A stretch of 39,631 nucleotides of DNA from assembly GCA_021732415.1 (NCBI GenBank), contig JAKFVC010000019.1:1-39631 (forward strand), read 5' to 3'. Of the stretch, positions 9,628 through 19,068 are shown piece by piece. The position numbers and the translations under genes are program-made. This DNA comes from Planctomycetaceae bacterium. Lineage in GTDB: Bacteria > Planctomycetota > Planctomycetia > Planctomycetales > Planctomycetaceae. Each line of letters starts with the position of its first letter. Position 1 is the first letter of the stretch. The notes beneath the pieces are model-generated. The model ran no database searches and was not told the DNA's origin. It saw nothing but the letters and a program-made list of their open reading frames with translations.

Positions 9628-12600
9628 CTACGGCCTCTGCCTCGATCGCAGAATCGGAAGCTGCGGATGATCTGGATGCAATTCACTCAGCTTTTGGATG
9701 TGAAATTCCTCGGCAGAATCGTCCCGGAGCAGGTGGGCGAGGTTGGCTTGATGCAGATGCCATCGGCACCGGGACTCGCAGCCCAGGACGACGGCATTCT
9801 CGGATTGCTGAGAATTCTGAAACTGGTGGTCGGGAAACTGATTCGGAAGGAGCGGCGCCAGCGTGCCGTCCGCCGTGTTGACGTCGGTCAGCGCGACTTC
9901 TCGAGCCCAGGCGGCGATCTTTTCGGGGGGCAGCGAGTTCGGTTGGGGAAGATCCCAGACTATCAGGCAATCCCCTCCCACTACCGCAATTCGGCGCCCA
10001 TCGGCACTCAGCTGAGCGTCGGTCAAAGTGCAGGGCTTTCGCAGCGGTGGCGTCAATGGTTCTCCTCGAGACCAGTCCCAGATTTGGATCAGCCCCGCTT
10101 CGGTCGCCGTAACGAAGGTGTTGTCCCGCGGGCTGAATTCTGCCAGCACCGGGCGGCTTTCCAACTGGAATCCGCCGCCACGCCAGCTCCAGGTCTTCGT
10201 CGAGCGGATTTGGCACACATGATTTTCACTGATGGTCGCCACATGCCGGCCATCCGGGCTGAAACGCACCTGTCGCAAGGCAACCATGTCCGAATTAAAT
10301 GACGGAGTCAGCAGCTTGCCCGAGGCGGTATCCCAAACCTGCAATCCCAGTTGCCCCACGACCGCCAGCATCGTCCCCGCAGGATGGAAAGTCAGGGATG
10401 CAACTTGCTGACCCGGAGGTAATTGCAGACGCTGCAACGCCGTTTCCGACTGCGTCCCAAACAGCGAGATCACTCCGTCCGAATCCAGGACTGCCGCCAA
10501 ACTGGAGTCGGGTGACATCTCAATCTGCAATGGATGGCTGTGCTTGGAGATCGCCAGACGCAAGGTTTCCGAACCCGCCGCGCCCAGCAGGCTGGCTCGT
10601 CCCACTTCAGGCACCAGCAACCGGTTGTCGGCAGTCAGCAGGGGCCGCAGTCCCTCCGCCACCGTAGCCGGATGGAGCGGATGAAAATCTGGAGTAAACG
10701 GTTGCCGTAAGCCATATTCCGAGTCCCAGACATCGACCTTTAAACGGGGGCCCGACGGCTCGGCCGGATTCATCTTCGGCGTCGACACCGACACCAGCCA
10801 GGCTCCGTCACGAGTCCAATTCAGGCGCGAGACCCGTTCTTCACTGACGACACTCGGCGCGGAACCCGCAACCATCGGCCCGCTGCCGCCCAGGCGATCG
10901 AATTGCGAGACTCCGTCCCGGCGCGGTTGGGCAATCCTTTCGCCTGTCTCGACGTTCCAGATCACCGGCAAGCCGCGGTCACCCGCGACCGCGACGCGCT
11001 TGCCGTCCGGGCTGAAACGGACACTTTGGAGATTGGCCGCTTCCGGATGGAAGAAAATCTGGCCACTTGCCCGGGGAGACAAATCCCACACGGTCACCAG
11101 TCCGTTTTGCGTGCAGGTGGCCAGCAGATCGCCACCCGGGCTCCAACACAACGAGCGTACTGCTCCCGGATGACGCAGGATGCCGGTCCACGGCTGGTGA
11201 GTGTGAATGTTCCAGACTCGAACGCTTCCATCTTCGTGGGCCAGAGCGTACCACTGACCATCGGGGCTATATCCGAAGCCCTGAGCATCGATCTCGTGGG
11301 GATGCACCGAGTCTTGAAAACTAAAGGTCTGATTTGCCGACTGTTCGTAAAATGCGACTCGACCACGCGGTAGCATCAGAGCCAGCCAGCCGCTGTTGTT
11401 CTGGAAGGAAATTTCTTTCGGAACCGGCGTCTCCACGACTTGCGGAGCGACCGTCAACAACGAATTGACGCGGTAGATCTGGGTCCGCCCCGCAACGTGT
11501 CCCGCAAACCAGCGGCCGTCCCGACTCCAGCCGTTCGCTGCCGCCTCGAAGCGTTCATCGGGTAATAACAGCTTGCAGCCAGGGAGGTCCACAATCTGAA
11601 CCTGCAGATCGGACCGCAGCAGCAAGCGTTGACTGTCCGCACTGAACTCCGCCTGCAAGCGATGCGCGGCAATCGGCAACAAATCGGGATGGGCGAGATG
11701 ACCCGACGAGAGATCCCACAAACCGGCCAGGACCTCGTCTTCCGGCGTCCGAAAGCTGACCACCAGCCACCGGCTATCGGGCGATTCCCAAGCCGCCTGC
11801 AATTCGATCTGTCGACTGGTGGGAGGGTCTTCCAAGGTGCGCGGCAAAACTCCACCGGCCGGGCTGAGTTGCCAATGCTCCAACGTCCGATTCTCACCGT
11901 AGCCGATTCGACGAGTCCCCGTGTTGGTAAACACCGACGAACCTCCCGGGCCGTCAGCAATCATCTGCTTCTTCTGTCCGGTCGCCAGATTCCAGCGCAA
12001 CAAACGGGTCCGTTCCGGATTGGCAACACACAGATACTGCCCGCCCCCGTGGCCGACGCTGCCAGCGTCGGAGCCATTCCCCTTCCCAGCCGCACCGTCC
12101 GCGAACCAGATCCCATTCGGATCAGCTCGAAAATCGACCGCGCCATGCACTTCACCCCGTTCCGAATCCCCCATCGTCTCCAACAATTTCGGCAACCATT
12201 CACGGAGCACGATCCGCGGCGACCCCTGCATGATGGCGCCCACGCGTAACCGCAACGCGGGTTCCAGCGCCAGATAACCCGCAGCGTCGGTGATCGAATC
12301 ACGCGCATGTTCGGCCGTGGCCGTCAGCCGTTGTTCGGAACGCAGCGTCTCCGCAGACCAGACCAGCGCCGCGAAGTTGTCACCCTGCTGCAGAAAGGCG
12401 GCCGCTTCAGCCCGCTGCGCCTGAATCAGTCGATTCTGGGCTTCGCGAGTCGACACTTCCGCGGCCTTCCGACTCAGTTCGGAAGACGTCTTGGCTTGCT
12501 CGGCAATGTGCAGCATCTGGTTCGCCAGATCGCGATCCTTGCGGGCCTGCTTGGCAGTCGCGATGGCGTTCACATACAGAGCCCCGAAACTGAAGACACT

Positions 12601-14109
12601 GGTCGACGTGATCGACAGCGTTCCCAGTGCCAGAAAGGCCATCAGCGGCTTGCGTTCCACCCAGCGCCGAAACTTCGTAAACAGGCTCTGCGGCCGGGCC
12701 CGAATCGGCATGTGATTCAGAAACCGGTCGAGGTCCGCGGCCAATTCCTTCGCCGATTGATATCGCTGATCCAGGTCTCGAGCCGTCGCCTTCAGGATGA
12801 TGGTCTCGAGGTCGCGTGGAACATCCGGCACCAGCCACCGTGGCGCCGGACTCTGCGGATCCTTTACCTGTTGGAGCAACTGTGCTCGATCCGAACCGTC
12901 CAACGCCGGACGTAACGTGATCAGCTCATACAGCGTCAACCCTAGGCTATAAATGTCGCTGCGGTGGTCGATTTTGCCGGTCAAGGCTTCCGGCGGCATG
13001 TACTTCAACGTGCCGACCAGGTCATCGCTTTCGGTGAGGTCGGCGGCATCGAGATCCAGTTTGGCCAGCCCGAAATCGGACAGCCACACCACTTCATGCC
13101 GGTCGATCAGCAGATTGGACGGCTTGACGTCGCGATGTTGAATGCCGCGTTCGTGGGCATACTGAAGCGCCTCGGCGACCTGAAATCCAATCCGGGCCAC
13201 AGCGCGATAGCGCGAACTGGGCGTCGTGGAATCGATGCTGTCGGGCGGCGATGACAAAGCCCGCGACAACAGCAACGATGAGCCACTGTGGATCGACGAA
13301 TAACTGCGCTGGCCAGGACGTCGCGCCTCATTCAGGACACTCGTCTCGCCATCATCGTCTGCCAGACCGAGCGATTCGCGCAGTTCAGAAATGACCTGAT
13401 CGATCCCCCGTCCGGTCACATACCGCATGGCGAAATAATGGACGCCATCCTGCTCGCCGACACCGTAAATTTCGACGATGTGGCTATGATGCAGTCGCGC
13501 GACAGCCTGAGCCTCACGCCGGAACCGCTGCAATTCACGTTCGCTGCGAAACCGCCGCGCCGGCAGGACCTTCAAAGCAACCTGGCGGCCCAAGGACTCC
13601 TGCCGCGCCTCGTAGACGATCCCCATCCCGCCCCGACCGACCTCGCGAATGATCTTGTAGTCACCCAGATGTTCGCCGGGTTGCGGAGTAGAATTGGTGC
13701 CACGGGCCTCGGAGTTGGCGTACTCTGCGGCCAGGACACCGCAAATCGCCACAACCAGCTCTTCGTCCTGCGAAAATCGCCCGACATACTCGGCCGTTTC
13801 GGGGTCATCTCCCGCGCGAACGCGCAGCTCCCACTCCGAAGCAATCAATTCTTCCAGGAGATGCGGCCGTTCCACCGGTTCGACGAGCGTCAGGCAGTGC
13901 TCAATGGTCAAGGGACGGTTCTGCCGCCAGGCTTGTTCAAACTGGCGGCAAACCCGATCCAGGCGGAATTCCGCCTCTTTGAGCTGACTGATGACACCGG
14001 AACCGTTCACGACGATGGCGTTTTCTAGGTACGAGTAAGAAAGACCGATTTCAACATTGAATTCAGGCGAGCCGGGCGACGTCAGCCCAATGGCACTCGC
14101 TTTGGCCAT
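9628..14109 (-). CDS. Giant Ser/Thr kinase with WD40 repeats
   Basis: 1493 residues from the ATG at 14109. A Hanks kinase domain (about 149-465) has GRGGMG at 158-163, K180, HRDVKP at 325-330, DFG at 345-347 and MPPEAL at 371-376. A low-complexity Ser/Asp insertion of about 60 residues (240-300) lies between the ATP lobe and the catalytic loop. One membrane span follows (about 490-514), then a charged coiled coil (515-590) and a long array of WD40-type blades to about 1430 (FSPDGQWYALAHEDGSVRVWN and similar), a binding platform. This architecture is characteristic of planctomycetes. The first ~17 residues are encoded by one arm of a hairpin repeat, so the true start may be the GTG at 14010. 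WD40 residues GSDAGSVGHGG at 12043-12074 come from another repeat. Confidence 0.9.
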   Translation of the reverse strand: MAKASAIGLTSPGSPEFNVEIGLSYSYLENAIVVNGSGVISQLKEAEFRLDRVCRQFEQAWRQNRPLTIEHCLTLVEPVERPHLLEELIASEWELRVRAGDDPETAEYVGRFSQDEELVVAICGVLAAEYANSEARGTNSTPQPGEHLGDYKIIREVGRGGMGIVYEARQESLGRQVALKVLPARRFRSERELQRFRREAQAVARLHHSHIVEIYGVGEQDGVHYFAMRYVTGRGIDQVISELRESLGLADDDGETSVLNEARRPGQRSYSSIHSGSSLLLSRALSSPPDSIDSTTPSSRYRAVARIGFQVAEALQYAHERGIQHRDVKPSNLLIDRHEVVWLSDFGLAKLDLDAADLTESDDLVGTLKYMPPEALTGKIDHRSDIYSLGLTLYELITLRPALDGSDRAQLLQQVKDPQSPAPRWLVPDVPRDLETIILKATARDLDQRYQSAKELAADLDRFLNHMPIRARPQSLFTKFRRWVERKPLMAFLALGTLSITSTSVFSFGALYVNAIATAKQARKDRDLANQMLHIAEQAKTSSELSRKAAEVSTREAQNRLIQAQRAEAAAFLQQGDNFAALVWSAETLRSEQRLTATAEHARDSITDAAGYLALEPALRLRVGAIMQGSPRIVLREWLPKLLETMGDSERGEVHGAVDFRADPNGIWFADGAAGKGNGSDAGSVGHGGGQYLCVANPERTRLLRWNLATGQKKQMIADGPGGSSVFTNTGTRRIGYGENRTLEHWQLSPAGGVLPRTLEDPPTSRQIELQAAWESPDSRWLVVSFRTPEDEVLAGLWDLSSGHLAHPDLLPIAAHRLQAEFSADSQRLLLRSDLQVQIVDLPGCKLLLPDERFEAAANGWSRDGRWFAGHVAGRTQIYRVNSLLTVAPQVVETPVPKEISFQNNSGWLALMLPRGRVAFYEQSANQTFSFQDSVHPHEIDAQGFGYSPDGQWYALAHEDGSVRVWNIHTHQPWTGILRHPGAVRSLCWSPGGDLLATCTQNGLVTVWDLSPRASGQIFFHPEAANLQSVRFSPDGKRVAVAGDRGLPVIWNVETGERIAQPRRDGVSQFDRLGGSGPMVAGSAPSVVSEERVSRLNWTRDGAWLVSVSTPKMNPAEPSGPRLKVDVWDSEYGLRQPFTPDFHPLHPATVAEGLRPLLTADNRLLVPEVGRASLLGAAGSETLRLAISKHSHPLQIEMSPDSSLAAVLDSDGVISLFGTQSETALQRLQLPPGQQVASLTFHPAGTMLAVVGQLGLQVWDTASGKLLTPSFNSDMVALRQVRFSPDGRHVATISENHVCQIRSTKTWSWRGGGFQLESRPVLAEFSPRDNTFVTATEAGLIQIWDWSRGEPLTPPLRKPCTLTDAQLSADGRRIAVVGGDCLIVWDLPQPNSLPPEKIAAWAREVALTDVNTADGTLAPLLPNQFPDHQFQNSQQSENAVVLGCESRCRWHLHQANLAHLLRDDSAEEFHIQKLSELHPDHPQLPILRSRQRP
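12049..12071. repeat. Single repeat arm inside the WD40 kinase coding sequence
   Basis: These 23 bases match the arm of the inner hairpin at 2966-2988 with one mismatch, and a third copy at 33029-33051 (also one change from 2966-2988). Here it is read in frame on the minus strand as part of SDAGSVGH. No partner arm is present nearby. Confidence 0.85.
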
Positions 14110-14278
14110 TAGACAAATCAGCCGCTGGGCGCTAGCCCCCGGTTCGAGCAACGATCGACTCGAATTTCCAAAGGAAACCGGACGCTAGCGCGTGCCGGCT
14201 GATTTCGTCGAATTCCGAATTCACTCTGGATTCCTTCAAAGCGAGTGCCATTGGGCTGACGCCGCCCGGCTCGCCTGA
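14063..14278. repeat. Nested hairpin element D (41-bp outer arms)
   Basis: Outer arms 14063-14103 and 14238-14278 are reverse complements over 41 bp with one mismatch (GGCGAGCCGGGCG family; a partial single copy lies at about 26206-26221). Inside lies an imperfect inverted repeat, about 14114-14147 with 14172-14203 (AATCAGCCG...GCTAGC...CCGGTT). The inner element recurs, in the opposite orientation, at 36666-36750. The left outer arm contains the kinase gene's ATG. Confidence 0.92.
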
Positions 14279-14387
14279 TTCATCGCAAATCCAACCTAAT
14301 TGGGGCGTGTAGCGCTGTGTATCCCAGCCTATGTGCAATTGCCGTCTCCAGAGAACCTTGCAGTTCCGGTTGTAACGGTGACAACAC

Positions 14388-14544
14388 CGCCGACAGCCGT
14401 AGGATGGCCGCCCCGGCCGTCGTCTTCTTCGCCAACGCTCCACACGCCGTATGGAAACAAGCGAATCGCTCTCTGAGTTCTCCGTTTGCGATCCCATCGC
14501 AGCCAAAATGCAGACAGCCGGGGCGGCCATCCTACGGCAAACTG
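14388..14544. repeat. Inverted repeat pair in the kinase-gyrA intergenic region
   Basis: CAGCCGTAGGATGGCCGCCCCGG at about 14393-14415 pairs with CCGGGGCGGCCATCCTACGGC at about 14518-14538, enclosing about 100 nt. This is a further family of the same hairpin style. I see no gene in it. Confidence 0.75.
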
Positions 14545-14594
14545 GACGCCTAAAAAAACAAAGAATTTCCCCTGCAATTTAGAGGTCGTGCGCG

Positions 14595-14623
14595 TTGAGA
14601 AAATCGGCCGTTTTTGCTATATT
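14595..14623 (+). promoter_or_regulatory. Sigma70-type promoter for gyrA
   Basis: TTGAGA at 14595-14600 and TATATT at 14618-14623 are separated by exactly 17 nt. Transcription would start near 14630, giving a leader of about 205 nt that contains the hairpin repeat at 14718-14804. Confidence 0.6.
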
Positions 14624-14717
14624 CTCTCTACAACTTTAAGCAATGAATTTCCAAAGGGTTGCGACGATTTTCGGACGGTCAAAAAAGACATCCGAAATGG
14701 CCGCAAGCCTGCCTGCA

Positions 14718-14804
14718 GCCTGACTCTCCAGAGTCGGGCGAATTGGCGACGCAAATTTAGCGCAGGTTTGCGGTGCAGCAGTACCTGACTCTGGAGAGTC
14801 AGGC
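14718..14804. repeat. Hairpin repeat in the gyrA leader (CTGACTCTCCAGAGTC family)
   Basis: Arms 14718-14738 and 14784-14804 are reverse complements over 21 bp with one mismatch. Each arm also contains the near-palindrome GACTCTCCAGAGTC. Related copies occur at 22950-23020, about 37342-37363 and 37587-37643. The hairpin would form in the gyrA transcript about 20 nt before the ribosome-binding site at 14824-14830. Confidence 0.85.
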
Positions 14805-14836
14805 GACGCATACTTCTGAGAGAGTGAGGAATTCCG

Positions 14837-17653
14837 TTGTCGACAGGAATGTCTGGTAATAGCGAAAACGGTGGCGGCCGGGAAAACATTCTGGTGCATG
14901 ACATCCAGGATGAAATCCGGACCAGTTATCTCACGTATGCGATGAGCGTCATCATCAGCCGCGCGTTGCCGGACGTCCGGGACGGGCTGAAGCCTTCTCA
15001 ACGCCGCATCCTGGTGGCGATGAATGACCTCAACCTGGGTCCCAATTCGTCGCGTATCAAGTGCGCGAAGATCGCCGGCGATACCAGCGGTAACTATCAC
15101 CCGCACGGCGAAGGCTCGGTGTACCCGACGCTCGTCCGCATGGCCCAGAACTGGGTGATGCGCGAGATCCTCGTCGACAAACAGGGGAATTTTGGTTCGC
15201 TGGCCGGTCTGCCCCCCGCGGCCATGCGTTACACCGAAGCCCGTTTGTCGGCTGTCGCCTCGGAATTGCTGGATGACATCAATCGCGACACGGTCGACTA
15301 CGTTCCGACCTACGACCAGCGGTTGATGGAGCCGGTCGTCCTGCCGTCACGCTTGCCCAACCTGTTGATCAACGGCTCGACCGGTATCGCCGTCGGTATG
15401 GCGACCAGCGTGCCTCCGCATAATCTGGCGGAAGTCTGTAACGCCACGGTTGTGTTGATCGACAATCCCGATGCGGGTTTGGATGACTTGCTGGAAGTGC
15501 TGGAAGGTCCTGACTTCCCCACCGGCGGTATCATCTGCGGCCGCATGGGGTTACGTCAGGGATATCTCACCGGCCGGTCGACAGTCCAGATGCGCGCTCG
15601 GACGCATTTTGAAGAAGACAAGAACCACGACATCATCGTCGTGACCGAGATTCCGTATCTGGAAACTCGCGACCGGTTGCGAGAGAAACTGGAAGAACTG
15701 GTCCGCGACGAACGCATCAAGGGGATTGCTCGCATCATCGATCTGACCGACCGTACGCTGCCCGCGTGGCAGGTGCGGCTGCATATCGTGATCAAGCGCG
15801 ATGCGGACAAGGAAGTTGTCCTCAATCAGCTGTTCCAGTACTCGCCGCTGCAGGGCACTTTCAGCTTCATCATGCTGGCCCTGGTCGGCAGCCGGCCACA
15901 ATTGCTGACATTGAAGGAAACGCTCCAAGAGTTCTTGCGGCATCGGATCGACGTCATCCGCCGCCGTACCGAGTTCATGCTGGCGGAAGCTCGCAAACGC
16001 AAGCACACCGTCGAAGGCCTGCTGATCGCTCAGTTGAACATCGACGAGGTCATCGCAACGATTCGCCGGTCGTCCAGCCGGGCTGTCGCTCGTGAAGAGC
16101 TGCAAAAGATTACGGTGCCCAGCGAAATGATCGCCCGGGCTCTTGGCGAAAAAGGCTTCACTGCGTTTCAAGGAGAACGCGGGGTCGCGACGGAATACTC
16201 ATTGTCGCAAACACAAGCCGAAGCCATCGTCGCGATGCAACTCGGTTCTCTCGCGGGTCTGGAACGTGACAAGCTCGGTGAAGAGTTTTCCAAGCTGCTC
16301 GATGAGATTGCCGAGTACGTCCGGATCCTGTCGGATGAAGCCAACATTCTGGCGATCATCCGCGAAGAAATGGTGATGCTGGCGGCCAAGTACAACGACA
16401 AACGCCGCACGACGATCACCGACGAGGAATTATCCTACGTCGACCGGGGCGACTTGATCACCGAAGAGCCGATGGTCGTGACGCTCAGTCATCGCGGCTA
16501 CATCAAGCGGATGGCTCTCGATACGTACCAGGCCCAGCACCGCGGCGGACGTGGTATTACCGGGGCCAAGGTCGAAGACGACGATCCGATCGAGCATCTG
16601 TTCGTCGCCAGCACGCACGATTTTCTGCTGTTCTTCACGGATCGCGGCAAGGTCTTCTGGCAGAAGGTTTACGATCTGCCGCTCCTCAGCCGCACCAGCA
16701 AGGGACGTGCGCTCGTCAATCTGCTGCAACTGCAAGAAGGCGAAAAGATCTTCAGTTGCCTGGCAGTGCGGCACTTCGACGCGGTCCGGCAGTTGCTGAT
16801 GGCGACCCGCAAGGGCATTGTCAAGAAGACGCCGCTCGCCGCGTACAGCCGCCCCAAAAAGGGTGGCATCATCGCCATCAAGCTGGAAGAGGGAGACGAA
16901 CTGATCGACGTCGTCATCGTCGGACCGACGAACGATGTCCTATTGGCCACGGCCAACGGGCACTCGATCCGGTTTGCCCAGTCTGATGCCCGCAGCATGG
17001 GACGTAACAGCCGCGGTGTGAAGGGGATCAAGCTGAGCAAGGGAGACCATGTCGTCGGCATGGTGGTCGCCGATCCGGAAATGGATCTGTTGTCGATCTG
17101 CGAGAACGGCTACGGCAAACGGACCCCGTTCGGCTACGAAGAGCCCATCGTCGTCGTGGAAGCGCCCGTCGTCAGTGAAGACGGTTCCGAGGACGACGTT
17201 CCCGTGGAAGAACCGCCTGCCGTCGAAGAACCCGATGAAGTCGAAGGCGAGGGTGAAGAAGCCCAGAAGAGCAGCATGCGTTATCGCCGCCAGAAGCGCG
17301 GCGGTAAGGGTCTTGTGAACATCAAGACGACGGCTCGTAACGGCAAGGTCGTCGATATCATCGGAGTGTCCGAACAGGACGAAGTCTTGATGGTCACGAG
17401 CCAGGGCAAGATTCAGCGAATTCGCGTCCGGGACATCAACCAAATCGGCCGCGGGACGCAGGGTGTCACGATCATCCGCATGGAAGAAGGGGACACGGTC
17501 GCGTCGATCGCTCGTGTGCCGAGCGAAGATATTACCGTGGTCACCCCGGCAGAGGTGTTGACGCCCCCGAGTACGCCGGTGGCTGAAGCCAGTCAGCCTG
17601 AAATTGAAATACCCGACGTCGAGACGCCGGAAGAAGAAACGGACGATAACTGA
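14837..17653 (+). CDS. gyrA: DNA gyrase subunit A
   Basis: 938 residues. The type IIA topoisomerase subunit cuts and rejoins DNA through an active-site tyrosine, here Y132 in [10 protein letters not shown]. The N-terminal winged-helix/tower region, [31 protein letters not shown], is canonical. A GyrA-box-like QHRGGRG is near 566 and starts the C-terminal beta-pinwheel; RQKRGGKG near 820 is a second conserved blade motif. Aligned without gaps to E. coli, positions S83 and D87 are G93 and P97. An acidic insertion of about 40-45 residues lies between blades at roughly 771-815. The start is TTG, supported by GTGAGGA six nt upstream; an ATG four codons later has no spaced ribosome site. No gyrB adjoins. 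Confidence 0.97.
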   Translation: MSTGMSGNSENGGGRENILVHDIQDEIRTSYLTYAMSVIISRALPDVRDGLKPSQRRILVAMNDLNLGPNSSRIKCAKIAGDTSGNYHPHGEGSVYPTLVRMAQNWVMREILVDKQGNFGSLAGLPPAAMRYTEARLSAVASELLDDINRDTVDYVPTYDQRLMEPVVLPSRLPNLLINGSTGIAVGMATSVPPHNLAEVCNATVVLIDNPDAGLDDLLEVLEGPDFPTGGIICGRMGLRQGYLTGRSTVQMRARTHFEEDKNHDIIVVTEIPYLETRDRLREKLEELVRDERIKGIARIIDLTDRTLPAWQVRLHIVIKRDADKEVVLNQLFQYSPLQGTFSFIMLALVGSRPQLLTLKETLQEFLRHRIDVIRRRTEFMLAEARKRKHTVEGLLIAQLNIDEVIATIRRSSSRAVAREELQKITVPSEMIARALGEKGFTAFQGERGVATEYSLSQTQAEAIVAMQLGSLAGLERDKLGEEFSKLLDEIAEYVRILSDEANILAIIREEMVMLAAKYNDKRRTTITDEELSYVDRGDLITEEPMVVTLSHRGYIKRMALDTYQAQHRGGRGITGAKVEDDDPIEHLFVASTHDFLLFFTDRGKVFWQKVYDLPLLSRTSKGRALVNLLQLQEGEKIFSCLAVRHFDAVRQLLMATRKGIVKKTPLAAYSRPKKGGIIAIKLEEGDELIDVVIVGPTNDVLLATANGHSIRFAQSDARSMGRNSRGVKGIKLSKGDHVVGMVVADPEMDLLSICENGYGKRTPFGYEEPIVVVEAPVVSEDGSEDDVPVEEPPAVEEPDEVEGEGEEAQKSSMRYRRQKRGGKGLVNIKTTARNGKVVDIIGVSEQDEVLMVTSQGKIQRIRVRDINQIGRGTQGVTIIRMEEGDTVASIARVPSEDITVVTPAEVLTPPSTPVAEASQPEIEIPDVETPEEETDDN

Positions 17654-17672
17654 CCAAGAAACGTTTGCAGTT

Positions 17673-17771
17673 TGGGGTCGGGCGTTCAAATTTCAAAATT
17701 GGCCATCCACTTCGATATGAATCCTCGGACGGGGTGTCGGGCCAATTTTGAAATTTGAACACCCGACCCCA
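17673..17771. repeat. 32-bp inverted repeat after gyrA
   Basis: Arms 17673-17704 and 17740-17771 are reverse complements over 32 bp with one mismatch (TTCAAATTTCAAAATTGGCC family). It starts 20 bp after the gyrA stop. There is no T-run, so it may slow transcription or protect the 3' end but is not a classical terminator. Confidence 0.9.
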
Positions 17772-17812
17772 GCTTCGCCATCTTTGAGCGCAGTTCTGGG
17801 AAACGAACAATC

Positions 17813-18844
17813 ATGAATCCAATCCGACGCATGTTGGTGACCGGCGGTTGCGGATTCATCGGTTCGATGTTTATTCGGCTCGAACTCGAAGCCCATCCCG
17901 ATCTGCAGATCGTCAACCTCGACAAACTGACCTACGCGGGAAATCTGGAGAACCTCGCTGACGTCGCCACCAATCCGCGCTATCAATTGGTGCGCGGCGA
18001 CATCGCCGATCGGGAACTCGTTGGTAAACTGATCGGCGACGGCGGTTTTGATGCCGTGGTGAACTTCGCGGCCGAAAGTCATGTCGATCGCAGCTTGCTC
18101 GACAGCGGTCCGTTCATTCAGACGAACGTCGTAGGGACGCAGGTCTTGCTGGATGCGTCGTGGCAGGCCAAGGTTGGCCGTTACCTGCAGGTTTCTACCG
18201 ACGAAGTTTACGGCAGCCTGGGACCAACCGGGTTCTTCACCGAAGAGACGAGTATCGCTCCCAACAGCCCCTATTCTGCATCCAAGGCGGCGGCCGATTT
18301 CCTGGTTCGAGCCTACTGCCACTCGTTCGATTTCCCCGGGATCATCACCCGCTGTTCGAACAACTACGGCCCGTATCAGTTCCCGGAAAAACTGATCCCC
18401 CTCTTTATCTCGAACGCCTTGGCAGACAAGCCCTTACCGGTTTACGGCACGGGTCTCAATGTCCGCGACTGGATTCATGTCGCAGATCACTGCCGAGGGA
18501 TCAGTGCGGCCTTGAGGCTCGGACAGGTCGGGGAAGTCTACAATTTCGGGGGTCGCCAGGAACAGACAAATCTGGAGATCACGCATCTCCTGCTGGAGTA
18601 CCTGGGGAAGCCTGCCAGCCTGATCAAGTATGTCACCGACCGCCCCGGACACGACCAGCGGTATGCCATCGACTGCACCAAGGCCGAGACGCAACTTGCG
18701 TGGAAACCACAAGTTCCGTTCACGGCAGGACTGCGGGAAACGATCGACTGGTACCGCCAGAACGGGGACTGGGTCCAGCGGATTAAGTCGGGGGCTTACT
18801 TGAAGTATTACGAAGAGCAATACGGCAACAGGCTGAGTTCATAA
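17813..18844 (+). CDS. rmlB: dTDP-glucose 4,6-dehydratase-like NDP-sugar enzyme
   Basis: 343 residues, the normal length for this extended short-chain dehydrogenase. The NAD-binding GGCGFIG is at 11-17, D37 of NLDKLTYAGN holds the adenosine ribose, TDEVYG (129-134) carries the Thr-Asp-Glu triad of the dehydratases, and Y154-x3-K158 (YSASK) is the catalytic pair. The NNYGPYQFPEKLIPLFI segment is also typical of RmlB. It would convert dTDP-glucose to the 4-keto-6-deoxy sugar, the committed step to rhamnose and other deoxysugars of surface polysaccharide. No rmlA, rmlC or rmlD is nearby, so the nucleotide specificity is inferred. ATG start; it may share the gyrA transcript across 159 bp or have its own promoter. 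Confidence 0.88.
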   Translation: MNPIRRMLVTGGCGFIGSMFIRLELEAHPDLQIVNLDKLTYAGNLENLADVATNPRYQLVRGDIADRELVGKLIGDGGFDAVVNFAAESHVDRSLLDSGPFIQTNVVGTQVLLDASWQAKVGRYLQVSTDEVYGSLGPTGFFTEETSIAPNSPYSASKAAADFLVRAYCHSFDFPGIITRCSNNYGPYQFPEKLIPLFISNALADKPLPVYGTGLNVRDWIHVADHCRGISAALRLGQVGEVYNFGGRQEQTNLEITHLLLEYLGKPASLIKYVTDRPGHDQRYAIDCTKAETQLAWKPQVPFTAGLRETIDWYRQNGDWVQRIKSGAYLKYYEEQYGNRLSS

Positions 18845-19068
18845 ACAATAAACTGCACGAGATTTGGAAAGCGAAGTCATGGCGGCCCGCGTGAGGAGTT
18901 GATGAACTCGGGGCCGTTCGGTCGAAATTCGACGTTTGTCCGGGTAGGATATGGGCACTCAGGTTGCGAGCTTCCCATTTTCCGTGTTGACGGGAAGCAG
19001 GCGGGGGAACTGTTGAGGGCCGTCTCAGCATCCGCGCCATCTCAACCCGAGCGTCGGGGGGATCATTC

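Noticed and set aside
16940-17689. 249-codon minus-strand frame over the gyrA end
   Set aside because: Shadow of gyrA; His/Asp/Arg-rich composition typical of an antisense frame.
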